A DNA stretch of 64,000 nucleotides. Source: Flagellimonas sp. 389 (lineage in GTDB: Bacteria; Bacteroidota; Bacteroidia; Flavobacteriales; Flavobacteriaceae). The position numbers were made by a program, and so were the translations under genes. Under the pieces are notes generated by a model, which did not search any database, was not told where the DNA came from, and worked only from the letters and a program-made list of their open reading frames with translations. Below, piece after piece: positions 49,401 to 54,912 of this stretch (its first letter is position 1; every line of letters begins with the position of its first letter). Location of the stretch: the NCBI RefSeq assembly GCF_018449435.1, contig NZ_JAHCMU010000002.1:186001-250000 (forward strand), written 5' to 3'.

Positions 49401-51841
49401 ATGCTGATGGTACTACAACTACCATTTCCAATAGTGGAAACACATCTACCAATCCATTGTCCATAACCGACCCATTGTTGGTAGGCGGCAATTACTTTGT
49501 GAGAGTAACACAAACCAGTAATCCACTGTGTGTTGAAGATTCAAATACGATTACCATTGTTTCTCCGGACAGGCCATTGACCGCAACTCCTGTTGAAGTT
49601 GCTAATGTAACCTGTACAAATGATCAGGGTGAAATAGAAGTGTCTCCTGATGGTGGATATCCACCGTATGACATTCAGTTGACCAATACGACCACAACCC
49701 AAGTGTACAATGCTACCAATGTGGCCAGCTTTGTGTTCTCTGGGCTTTCGGCAGGCTCCTATACTGTACAGATTACAGACGATATTGGTTGTGTTATTAC
49801 CCCAGCTGTGCCTACCTTAGTTGCTCCTACGCCAATTACCGCAACAATTGCGGGTAGTCCGGCAGTACTTACTTGTTTTGGAGATACCAATGGTAGTGTA
49901 ACCGCGACAGCTACGGACGGTAGTGGAAACTATCAATACCAATTGAATGTTTTTGAAAACCTGTCAGATACCACACCTGTTTCAAGTTCTGGTTTCCAAA
50001 CCGGTGACACCTTTAACAATCTTGGTGCGGGCATTTACAGTATAACTGTCGCTGATGGTTGGAACTGTGATGACGAAACGCCAAAATTTGAGATTCGACC
50101 CACTGATGAAGTCGAGGCTTCATTGATACAGACCGCCCAAGCCACATGTGGCACAAATGGAAGTCTATTGCTAACGGCTATAGGTGGAAATACAGGTGGA
50201 ACTTATCAGTATTTTGATACCAGTACGTCTACCTGGACAAATTTTGATAGTGGAAATACCCATGCCTTTACCAATATGGTTCCTGATACATATCAATTTT
50301 TAGTAAGGGATTCCAATGGCTGTGAGGCGATGATATCAAACCAGATTAGCATAGATCCTGTTATTCCTTTGGATGCTATTATTGACGACAGTGCCGCAAT
50401 TATTAATTGTGCGGGTGAAGCTTCTGCTACGATTCGTGCTACAGCTACGGGCGGATTGGGAAGTTATTCTTATGAACTGTTTACAGATGCTGGTTTGACG
50501 AATTCAGTTACAGGAAGTTCTCAGCCTTCAGGTGAATTTAATGGATTGCTTGCGGGAACCTATTTTGTGCACATTACCAGTATGGATTGTACATATACCA
50601 GTACTGTAATAAACATTATAGATCCTGCTCCATTACAAATAGATAGACAAGAATCTACCAATGTAACTTGTTCAGGTCTTGAAGATGGTACTATAACTGT
50701 TGAGGTTTCCGGTGGAACAGGTGATATCGTTTATGCCATTACGCCAAACTTAAACCAGTTTGATTCGGTAAGCACCTTTACAGACCTTGCTCCAGGTATT
50801 TATGATGTAATAGCTCAAGATAGCAATGGTTGTTTTGAAGTATTCCAATTCGAGATAGAGCCCGCAACGCCAATTGAAGCAAATGCTATCAATGTAATGG
50901 ACGAAGTTTGTTTTAATAGCGAAGATGGTTCCTTTGAGGTAAATATTACCGGAGGTACAGCTCCATACGAAACAGCCCTTAACTCTAATTTGGATTCAGA
51001 TTATGTATTGGGAAGAACATTGTTCGAAAATCTTCCCGCTGGTACACACGTTGTGTTTGTAAGAGATGCCCAGGGATGTGAATCGAATGTATTTGTGGAA
51101 ATAAATCCTGGTGTAAACTTAGCGGCTACCGTAACTCCAATCTATGAGTGTTCAGGTAATTTACCTACCAATCGTTTAGAGATTGTATTTGAGGACCCAA
51201 CGGTTGCAAGTGAAGTGCTGTACGGAATGGATACAACAGATCCTGCTGCAATGCAATTGGCACCTGATTTCAGCAATATTGCTCCTGGTGAACATAGTCT
51301 TACTATTTTACATTCCAATGGTTGTCCTAATACGATTACTTTCAGCATAACTGCATTTGAACCTCTAGAATTGGTATTGGAAAATAGCAATATTAATGAA
51401 ATCACCGCTACCGCTACCGGAGGATTGGAAGACTATACCTTCTATTTTGGTGATATAGATAATGGTGATGACAATACTTTTATTATCAATAAAACTGATA
51501 CCTATACGGTTAGAGTAGTAGACCAGAACGGATGTGAGACAACAGCAGAGATATTTTTGGAGTTCATAGACATTGAAATTCCTAATTTCTTTACCCCAGA
51601 TGGCGACGGATTGAACGATACTTGGATACCAGAAAATCTTGAAGCATTCCCCAACGTACTAATGATCATTTTTGATCGTTATGGTAGAGAGCTCTATCGC
51701 ATGGGATATGGCGATAACGGATGGGACGGAGCATATCAAAATAGTGACCTTCCCACAGGAGATTACTGGCACATCATAAAGCTCCAGGGCGAGACTGATG
51801 ACCGTGAATTTATTGGACATTTTACCCTATATCGACAATGA
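37496..51841 (+). CDS. sprB: SprB-like giant gliding adhesin, T9SS type B cargo
   Basis: 4781 residues. Signal peptide (MTNRFIRTVLCLIGIWFIGSRVNA), an N-terminal globular part (about 30-375, with GLYWSANYQ), a DUF11-like domain (about 378-500, VNLGQSLDYVLSFINTG), then about forty SprB-type repeats of 80-100 residues, most with the plan C.G..DG.I.V...GG..PY.Y then AG.YT..V.D.NGC, so two cysteines per repeat. A different 215-residue domain interrupts them at about 1820-2036. The C-terminus (IPNFFTPDGDGLNDTWIPEN to FTLYRQ) is a type B T9SS signal. SprB of F. johnsoniae moves along the cell surface to drive gliding; this homologue is shorter than the roughly 6500 residues there. sprF follows by 19 bases. 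Confidence 0.9.
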   Translation: MTNRFIRTVLCLIGIWFIGSRVNAQVEVPFTPRLTDSYINIKGDYTFLSNSIINRVDGSNTANDPYNGGSNNNGFHRDYIDVDSDPSTFSSSSSTLTVPFCSRIYWAGLYWSANYQQEVVSNTQIPTLPQNDTRRLDFTRIKFRVPGGSYIDLVADNDPDPVGEEDAIIHDDVSFKDSPYTCFKNVTNELQALADPSGEYFVGNVRATRGRSVGGAGGWTLVVIYENPTLTGKYISVFDGYAGVSGSSSADINVSGFNSIPSGPVRARLGASVVEGDRGITGDQFRIQTPLNPGFTNLSNGANPANNFFNSNITIDGVNVTSRNITATNTLGYDSDIFEISNPANSVIANEETDATLRLRTQGDGFGAFLVTFGIEIIEPNIVLEKKVEDIGGNDITGQGVNLGQSLDYVLSFINTGNDDATNYTIRDILPANVTLDNTTITVPTGVTYTYNAATQEIIFNVPDNLVEEGDPISEIRMRVQVAENCFDFVDACTDIIENVAFSTYEGVINDNQISDDPSVSDFDDCGFTTPGATNFLLDDLTACNFTRTVLLCGANVVLDAGDGFDNYIWYRDENGNNQIDAGDTVLNDGNPDSDLSTLIVDEAATFIVDKQVADPCKDFREIIVVERFGATQSNPISALINDTSNTVDGEVVICPNDGSELPEIFLCGLNDTELVQINIPDADSIVWERLDEASCGVSTPDCANTNNSCTWNSAGSGSDFLASDAGEYRLVINYQNGCFSRFYFNIFKNPLDPQYTTSDIICNTDGNITVTNMPINYEYRLIDQDTGSEVVAYNSNPSFNITTNGAYTVEMRQQGVTDGCVFVLDNIGILDRDFQVDVDTKDTDCNGLGEIAISILNVEAQYYYEVAQGGTTIDTFGPSNDNNYTFENLNDGVYDISVSTDDGCTYTEQVTINDVTDLAVTALTTKNIDCTEGVITVTGTGGFPNPEYAYAIWSYNGVDLYTTVGDIPGSAYQVENDFLFVNGEEGDYEFIVVDGNNCSFISNSVSIAVAPSAVYTTATTDETCFGAADGTFEVNVSNSNGYALSYTLTYPDTSTSSNTSGLFTGLPQGNYSLTITQTQGAVSCDFIETFTIGGQASAVTADADPVVVQDYTCLQNGSIEVQNVSGGVAPYEYSIDGVTFVNGVGAERFSNLADGTYTITVRDANNCTFTTNQVVFETDPPTNLDFTASTPTCPALTADVTVTVTDGIAPFVFEITAPSAVPATTITGNAADFDGLAPGTYTFRVTDSKDCSYEETFTVDPISEINVTGQLISNITCFTDTDGEITFTVSDFNTDYNYTVTGPSNFSANNQTNTSIPLTGLDDGTYDITVTDNVTNCTATASVIVNAPAAALTIAASETQPTCTTDGGVTLTSTGGWGGNTFTLANPDATAFGTNSTGAFTGLSQTGTYTASVTDANGCVVTTTFNLNAAVAPVLAIVPNDTCFDDAVGLTLTANVTSGGDGNYEYSLNGSAFGTNNVFSGLTSGTYTINVRDGNNCTDSESITINPELNVIASAPNITACGTATNVDISAVGGDGNYVYAIVADGATATGFSTTNPINVTGTGDYDVYVRDNGGASGFCEASFDLTIVQDAPLALAISDTGIQCSGESQATITITASGGEAPFQYSINNGGTFQASNTFVNQPAGSYNIRVRDANNCTINQIYNISEPLTLSASAAVTQLAECNPGVGAEVRITNEIGGTAPYEYSFDGGTNYGSSSIGFLLPGTHTLYLRDANNCTFEMTVTIEPEPTPPGVTATIDYACDGEGIITVTPDNAGYSYTYEIDATPNTPNTSNVFDNVAVGSHTITVNYINNTPPSPSVILLENFGTGPNTPISEIDGDYYCYEPQDGSATACAAINGRTTNSANSRINDLEYSVTQVVTLPFNSWLSPNDASLTPSGRFLAINVGNPGVNTVVYAKRGVEVVPNLDIEVSLAVFNFLRQGRSGLDPDILIELVDGSNNVIASATTGLVPKNNGANDWFRPPPISLNPGANNNIDIVIRTVASGNNGNDIAIDDIQAVQIPEVCEGSETLNVVIEAGNAFGSNITAFSDISCNTGTDGSITFEVENFDTTNGFEYRIGSTGSFTTSTTSPVVLNGLAAGSYVIEVRDVLDNSCSITLNQTLSEPNALVTTASVTEVATCSNGGATITASVTGGTPAYEYQLEDNVGGIITAYQASTVFSGLGAGDYIVRARDTNSCEDPIDTAITVAPFASIAFTSTACYGGNNDGTIQVDITSGNSDYEFSLNGGPWVTPSPTTATTYTFTGLANGNYTVNVRDGFGCEGTLQNVTIYSAPTIDVVDISTCADGSITVTAPAALTNLEYAFVPTTTSPSGLFSGSNTFAVTTGNDGDYDVYVRDASVTNAYCDFMETVTVGPATPLTVTNTPTDPQCHDGVGSIQVDITSGIAPYTIEIIDLDNGGASNQTNTNQLTTIRTYFNLMPGNYTINVTDATGCVVSETPVTLNNPDELTADILPILPPDCDPDINLTGFEFDNYPLTLSGTLEFSANGGIDWQTSDTFTGMDPVNGTIYASGTVINPSIRTRDASNNTLCQIDLPEYIIPYPLDDLNITISAIIVDCNDLQVTVQGTQGSPGYEYTYSDDPANFDEGLATWTAPTAGNHVFTGLVPGRTYVFYVRDSSPCVRQSTVNVNAVAPPPVEITADVTPSCFGSNNGQITYTVTETNPGELGGTFTWNLYELSNPAVSINSGTEAGFTSGDSFTVPVAPVLGLAAGTYFVEIQGAAPNNCMIGSENAILLELDQLTGTPAVLQDISCDNPGLIQIQNPNGGGGIYTYTLYHDINNTPANIADDVTITTTTDNPIEVPANSAAGSYRVSVEDQYSCSNELGFVSLTLTPNPTIGVITVDNCSDPATVTIPASTTAAQLFYSLDGGTTYVDNGGIFNNVTPGSYSVSVRDSNGCTASAGPVVVHPVLQASATLTKLLDCSGTPDAQITIEVSDGSGLYHYEISDGSGIVTAKQVLPSNPFIFNTSTVENYTITVYDENTSSPACTRVFNIAVDPAITPTFSVTSHTDASCNGVSDGTISVSATDNGIGPYTFEITAATGITPAPSLPIAPTTSSNVNATFTGLVGNATGVTYTIEVTAANGCTTTQTQVISQPDAIANINATIVEFGCTSGNNGDNASITIDGASITGGSGNYVIYEFIEEDDPNTGAIEPPTIVQSGNNQTFIETDIAGGVYTINVYDENGCVGTISETINPFDELVSASVTIDTPATCVTGEEITITATGSITNSTGTPANYEFRLLPGGTFQASGSFTGLPVGTNNFEVRNTVTGCIITTSHDVADPEVLDLDVVSTTNITCFGDANGEVELNLQDASSVTYSNATSYTLYYDVNNTPTDLLDDVTSTGSDADGSFTITGLLAGTYYVEVVDTNPPGSACTYGESFTIAGPNVGISASTQVTEVTCNLNDGSIEVINAAGGWGGYSYYVGTTAPSAPADYVASPLFENLSGGATPGTTYQVWVKDQFDCEHQLPNVILVDPTPITATLQINVENCTNLQGEIEVVGTSGGQNSNFTYQLIRNGSTVGSPQPSTVFSGLGAGSYEVLIADQWSCTTTIGTAILYDEMIATPTVVKPIDCTVDPGGQVTITVTGGSSNLDYEVLFPDAVTTANNTTGVFTGLTQIGTYTFTVTDTDTATPCTATTTQILEDKVDPIISNVVMGPVSCNSGTDGSLTVELDPATVTDPTYTYELYEMSDLVNPFRFAQTSATFDNLPAGDYRVRVISSKSCDDFYDETVTEPTLLNVSAIATPFACNASNTVNVSTITVTASGGTGPYLYSIDNVNFQTSNTFDITDNGSVQNITVYVTDGNSCPQTDVVAPIQPINVFTAAVTRDNAISCNNAEEILITVTDNGDPSNTYTYELLPTGNPSGTQTGTPSNIEAEFDLTAPGSYTFRVTDTNTGCYFDTAPYEILPFDLIQVTATATAPAVCFGGAGTLEIDITGYSGPYDYEVFNADGTTTTISNSGNTSTNPLSITDPLLVGGNYFVRVTQTSNPLCVEDSNTITIVSPDRPLTATPVEVANVTCTNDQGEIEVSPDGGYPPYDIQLTNTTTTQVYNATNVASFVFSGLSAGSYTVQITDDIGCVITPAVPTLVAPTPITATIAGSPAVLTCFGDTNGSVTATATDGSGNYQYQLNVFENLSDTTPVSSSGFQTGDTFNNLGAGIYSITVADGWNCDDETPKFEIRPTDEVEASLIQTAQATCGTNGSLLLTAIGGNTGGTYQYFDTSTSTWTNFDSGNTHAFTNMVPDTYQFLVRDSNGCEAMISNQISIDPVIPLDAIIDDSAAIINCAGEASATIRATATGGLGSYSYELFTDAGLTNSVTGSSQPSGEFNGLLAGTYFVHITSMDCTYTSTVINIIDPAPLQIDRQESTNVTCSGLEDGTITVEVSGGTGDIVYAITPNLNQFDSVSTFTDLAPGIYDVIAQDSNGCFEVFQFEIEPATPIEANAINVMDEVCFNSEDGSFEVNITGGTAPYETALNSNLDSDYVLGRTLFENLPAGTHVVFVRDAQGCESNVFVEINPGVNLAATVTPIYECSGNLPTNRLEIVFEDPTVASEVLYGMDTTDPAAMQLAPDFSNIAPGEHSLTILHSNGCPNTITFSITAFEPLELVLENSNINEITATATGGLEDYTFYFGDIDNGDDNTFIINKTDTYTVRVVDQNGCETTAEIFLEFIDIEIPNFFTPDGDGLNDTWIPENLEAFPNVLMIIFDRYGRELYRMGYGDNGWDGAYQNSDLPTGDYWHIIKLQGETDDREFIGHFTLYRQ

Positions 51842-51860
51842 TAGCTTAACCTACAGCAGC

Positions 51861-52811
51861 ATGTTTAAAAACCTCTATACCCCAATTTTTACTCTTTTGC
51901 TCACCCTTGGTGTTTCAGCGCAGGAGTTGACCATTCCCCAACTGTCACAGTACATTGCGGATAACCCTTTCATAATGTCCCCTACCTATGCTGGAATCGG
52001 TGACCATATAAAGGTTAGACTTACAGGCCTTACCCAATGGGTGGGTATAGAAGATGCCCCTGATACTCAAACTTTAGCAGCGGATGCTAGAATTGGTAAC
52101 CGATCTGGTATTGGAATGTTATTGTACAATGATAGTAATGGTGAAACAAAGCAAAGGGGATCTAGACTTACTTTTGCCCATCACCTTACGCTAAATCGAT
52201 ACGATGATATCTTTCTTTCTTTTGGAATCTCTTACAACTTTAACCAGTTTAGGATAGATGTCGAAAACTTTAGGGATAGCAATGGACAGCTCCCAACGGA
52301 TGATAAATCGACTACCAACCATAACTTTGACCTTGGTTTTTTATATCGATACAATAAATTTTATATCACCTTAAATGCATCCAATATTCTGAACAAGAAC
52401 TTGGAGCAGTTCAATCCTGTTTTTGAACCCAACACGTTAAGAAATTACTATGCCTATGCAGGTTATAGTATTTCTAAAAGTAAAAACAGTAAACTTGAAA
52501 TAGAACCTTCCGTGTTTTTCCAATGGTTTGAAAGTGATGGCCGTTCGGTAACAGATTTAAATACGAAATTCAGGTTTCATGATTTTGAGGATTATTACTA
52601 TGTAGGACTTACTTACCGTTTTTTGAATGACCAGATAGGAAAGCCATTATACATAGCACCTATTGCCGGTCTGAAGAAAAGTAACTTTTATTTTGGATAT
52701 TCGTATCAAGTAATTACCAATGAAATCCTGGGGTATAGTTCAGGAACACATGTACTGACTGTAGGTATGGATCTGTTCCAAGGTCTAAGCAATTGTAGGT
52801 GTATGTACTAA
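51861..52811 (+). CDS. sprF: SprF/PorP family T9SS membrane protein
   Basis: A 316-residue outer membrane barrel protein from the ATG at 51861, chosen because it opens a signal peptide (MFKNLYTPIFTLLLTLGVSAQ); the longer open frame overlaps sprB. The family start is seen in LSQYIADNPFIMSPTYAGIGD and RIGNRSGIGMLLYND. The end lies at LFQGLSNCRCMY. SprF-type proteins work with one cognate type B cargo, and F. johnsoniae SprF is needed to export SprB, so this one probably serves the giant adhesin next to it. Confidence 0.92.
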   Translation: MFKNLYTPIFTLLLTLGVSAQELTIPQLSQYIADNPFIMSPTYAGIGDHIKVRLTGLTQWVGIEDAPDTQTLAADARIGNRSGIGMLLYNDSNGETKQRGSRLTFAHHLTLNRYDDIFLSFGISYNFNQFRIDVENFRDSNGQLPTDDKSTTNHNFDLGFLYRYNKFYITLNASNILNKNLEQFNPVFEPNTLRNYYAYAGYSISKSKNSKLEIEPSVFFQWFESDGRSVTDLNTKFRFHDFEDYYYVGLTYRFLNDQIGKPLYIAPIAGLKKSNFYFGYSYQVITNEILGYSSGTHVLTVGMDLFQGLSNCRCMY

Positions 52812-52826
52812 TTATTTGATTTGAAC

Positions 52827-52834
52827 TATTTTTG
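52827..52834 (+). promoter_or_regulatory. -7 box of the folB promoter
   Basis: TATTTTTG, exact TAnnTTTG match, 20 bases before the GTG start of folB; it indicates that folB has its own promoter apart from the spr operon. Confidence 0.45.
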
Positions 52835-52854
52835 TCCGTCTTAATTTAAGGATA

Positions 52855-53211
52855 GTGGGTAAAATTAGATTGAACAACATTAGGGTACACTCCAATCACG
52901 GATGTCTCAAAGAAGAAATGCTTATTGGTAGCGATTATAGGGTAGATTTAGAAGTAACGGCTGATTTATCAAAACCGGCTCAATCCGATAAACTTAACGA
53001 AACCGTTGACTACGTTCATTTAAACAATATTGTGAAAGAAGAAATGGGTATACGTTCCAACCTTTTGGAACATGTCGCCAAACGTATCATCGATAGAATA
53101 TTTTCGGAATTGCCCGCTGTTAACAATGCAGAAATAGAGGTATCAAAAATAAATCCACCTATTGGTGGCGATGTGGAAAGCGTTTCGGTGAAAGTTGAAT
53201 ATACTCGGTAA
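52855..53211 (+). CDS. folB: Dihydroneopterin aldolase
   Basis: A 118-residue folate-pathway enzyme that cleaves dihydroneopterin to hydroxymethyl-dihydropterin. Family features are IRVHSNHGCLKEE (the conserved His-Gly-Cys/Phe region), IGSDYRVDLEVTADLS, and ETVDYVHLNNIVKEEM, and the end KINPPIGGDVESVSVKVEY with the conserved IGG. The start is GTG at 52855; no ATG precedes it in frame and the family N-terminus (MGKIRLNNI) fits it exactly. Probably a cytosolic oligomer. Confidence 0.93.
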   Translation: MGKIRLNNIRVHSNHGCLKEEMLIGSDYRVDLEVTADLSKPAQSDKLNETVDYVHLNNIVKEEMGIRSNLLEHVAKRIIDRIFSELPAVNNAEIEVSKINPPIGGDVESVSVKVEYTR

Positions 53212-53251
53212 ATAGCTGTATGCGAACAGCGTATTAGTATTACGCTTTTAT

Positions 53252-53259
53252 TAAATTTG
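53252..53259 (+). promoter_or_regulatory. -7 box of the first tRNA-Cys gene
   Basis: TAAATTTG, exact TAnnTTTG match, ending 11 bases before the tRNA 5' end. Confidence 0.45.
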
Positions 53260-53270
53260 CGTTATCAAAT

Positions 53271-53342
53271 GGCATTGTGGTCGAATTGGATAGACAAGGT
53301 CCTGCAAGGACTTTTATGGTGGTTCAAGTCCACCCGATGCCT
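53271..53342 (+). tRNA. tRNA-Cys (GCA), isodecoder 1
   Basis: A 72-base cloverleaf. Acceptor arms GGCATTG and CGATGCC pair with one G-T; the anticodon loop CTGCAAG shows GCA; the T arm GGTGG/CCACC encloses TTCAAGT. The discriminator base is T, as required for cysteine. The 3' CCA is not encoded. It differs from the second copy at many stem positions. Confidence 0.88.
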
Positions 53343-53410
53343 CTAAGTTGTTTCAAAATTAAGAAACTTACTTTTACATCAGTTCCCGAAGGTATTTCAT
53401 AAATTATTTA

Positions 53411-53418
53411 TAGATTTG
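53411..53418 (+). promoter_or_regulatory. -7 box of the second tRNA-Cys gene
   Basis: TAGATTTG, exact TAnnTTTG match, ending 13 bases before the tRNA 5' end, so this tRNA can be transcribed on its own. Confidence 0.45.
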
Positions 53419-53431
53419 CTCCACTTAAATT

Positions 53432-53502
53432 GGCATCGTGGCCGAGTGGCTAGGCACAGCTCTGCAAAAGCTTGTACAGCGGTTCGAATCCGCTCGATGC
53501 CT
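53432..53502 (+). tRNA. tRNA-Cys (GCA), isodecoder 2
   Basis: A 71-base cloverleaf with perfect acceptor stem GGCATCG/CGATGCC, anticodon loop CTGCAAA (GCA), T arm AGCGG/CCGCT with TTCGAAT, and discriminator T at 53502. The discriminator base overlaps the stop codon of the convergent LysE gene. The 3' CCA is not encoded. Confidence 0.93.
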
Positions 53503-54191
53503 CAAAAAAAGCTCAACAGACTTGTTGGGCTTTTTTCATTTATTCTATCTATTCCGTCTTGTATATTGAATTTCTCTTTGGGCAAAAATCCTTTGGTTAT
53601 CAAAACAATTCCACAAACAATGATAACGATTCCCAATCCTTTTTTTATCAAAACTATTCTCTCTTGGGTCAAATATCTCTTTAACTGTTTTGCAAGAATA
53701 ATTTTTATCAAATCCGTTATAAAATAGAAGATGATAACGGTACCAAAAAAGACCATAATCCGGTTACCATCATTATCTAGGCTTGGACCTACTATCACAA
53801 TTAATCCCAACCAAAAAGCCAGTACTCCTATGTTGATAAAGTTCAATAAAAACCCTTTTACCATAAGACCTAGATACGTACCTGTAGATGCTTTTATGTT
53901 TGCCTTTTTTTTGGTCTTCTTTATAAAAATTACTAATCCATAGACAAGTAAAATCGTTCCACCAAAAACAAACAGACCTGGCTGGTTGCTCAAATTTTCC
54001 AATAATTGAAAACTACTAAAGTACGCTATGACCAAAAATACAACATCCGCTATGATAACGCCTATATCAAAAGCAACCGCCGCTCTAAAACCTTTGATTG
54101 CACTGGTTTCCAACAGCACAAAGAAAACAGGCCCTATCATAAAGCTCAATAGGAACCCCAGAGGAATCGCTGCCTGAATGTCATCTATCAT
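53502..54191 (-). CDS. LysE family translocator
   Basis: A 229-residue inner membrane protein with six helices. The N-terminus IPLGFLLSFMIGPVFFVLLETSAIKGFRAA is the LysE/RhtB exporter signature, and a second conserved region is FLLNFINIGVLAFWLGLIV. These proteins export amino acids or related molecules; the substrate is unknown. The last ten residues (KSPTSLLSFF) are encoded by the tRNA terminator hairpin and the stop codon touches the tRNA 3' end. It follows the GIN-domain gene by five bases. Confidence 0.88.
   Translation of the reverse strand: MIDDIQAAIPLGFLLSFMIGPVFFVLLETSAIKGFRAAVAFDIGVIIADVVFLVIAYFSSFQLLENLSNQPGLFVFGGTILLVYGLVIFIKKTKKKANIKASTGTYLGLMVKGFLLNFINIGVLAFWLGLIVIVGPSLDNDGNRIMVFFGTVIIFYFITDLIKIILAKQLKRYLTQERIVLIKKGLGIVIIVCGIVLITKGFLPKEKFNIQDGIDRINEKSPTSLLSFF
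53504..53536. terminator. Terminator shared by tRNA-Cys and the rnr-LysE operon
   Basis: An A7 run, GCTCAACA, a four-base loop GACT, TGTTGGGC and T6 form an eight-pair G-C containing stem flanked by A/T runs, usable on both strands. It lies within the last LysE codons. Confidence 0.85.
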
Positions 54192-54196
54192 TTTCC

Positions 54197-54877
54197 TTAA
54201 TCTAAGCGTTTTATTTTTCCACCAAAAACAGTTTTTTCATCCATTTTCTGTGGATTTCCATATACCAATACTTCTCCACCTGCCTTAACATCTGCCTTAA
54301 CATAGTCAGTTGCATAAATTTTTGCATTTCCTCCTGCATTCACAGATACTGTTGTTAGCCTTGTTTTAAATTCTTTTCCATCATATGTTCCTCCGGTATT
54401 GATACGTACATCTTGATTATCTGAGAAACCCTTCGCGGTAATATCTCCTCCTGTAACTGATTTTATCAACAATTGTTCTGTTTGACAACTGATCAAAAGT
54501 TCTCCCCCTTCTTGTGCTTTCAGTTCTAATACATCCTGAATTATCAGTTCTTCAGATGATATTCTCGCATCTTCATTAACATCGATTACTTTTACTTCTT
54601 CGGTATGGTACAAATCAATAAATGTTCTGTATCCACTGAAAATCTTGTCTATTTCCATTCGCAATTTCAATACTCCAGCATTATTGACGATTGCAACTTT
54701 CTTGGTGTTCGCTCCTGTTATGACAGCCCTATTTACATCTGATTTGATAAGGTTAATAGAAAGTCCATCAAATCCCTTCACCTCAGTAAATTTTTTGAGT
54801 TCCTGTGTTATCTTTTCATCTTGTGCATACAATGCTTGGAGCGAGACAACCAACAATAAAATCTTTACTACTTTCAT
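54197..54877 (-). CDS. GIN-domain (DUF2807) exported protein
   Basis: 226 residues with a signal peptide (MKVVKILLLVVSLQALYAQ), followed by a beta-helix-like DUF2807 'head GIN' domain: FDGLSINLIKSDVNRAVITG at the start and repeated short strands with glycine turns such as VNAGGNAKIYATDYVKADVKAGGEVLVYGNP. Such proteins are abundant in Bacteroidota and presumed to be surface or periplasmic; the function is not established. Between rnr (35 bases) and the LysE gene (5 bases) on the minus strand. Confidence 0.88.
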   Translation of the reverse strand: MKVVKILLLVVSLQALYAQDEKITQELKKFTEVKGFDGLSINLIKSDVNRAVITGANTKKVAIVNNAGVLKLRMEIDKIFSGYRTFIDLYHTEEVKVIDVNEDARISSEELIIQDVLELKAQEGGELLISCQTEQLLIKSVTGGDITAKGFSDNQDVRINTGGTYDGKEFKTRLTTVSVNAGGNAKIYATDYVKADVKAGGEVLVYGNPQKMDEKTVFGGKIKRLD

Positions 54878-54912
54878 CTGTTAAAATTTGATTCTCAAAA
54901 GAATAACACGTT

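Noticed and set aside
38344-51405. Many minus-strand open frames of 60-170 codons opposite sprB
   Set aside because: They mirror the repeated codon pattern of sprB and lack starts, signals or recognisable domains.
37496-51841. Regular repetition in sprB, considered as a CRISPR array or satellite DNA
   Set aside because: The period is about 250-300 bases, repeats match at protein level only, and the reading frame is open throughout.
51798-51860. Upstream extension of SprF overlapping sprB
   Set aside because: The signal peptide begins at the ATG at 51861; the extension is an out-of-frame reading of the end of sprB.
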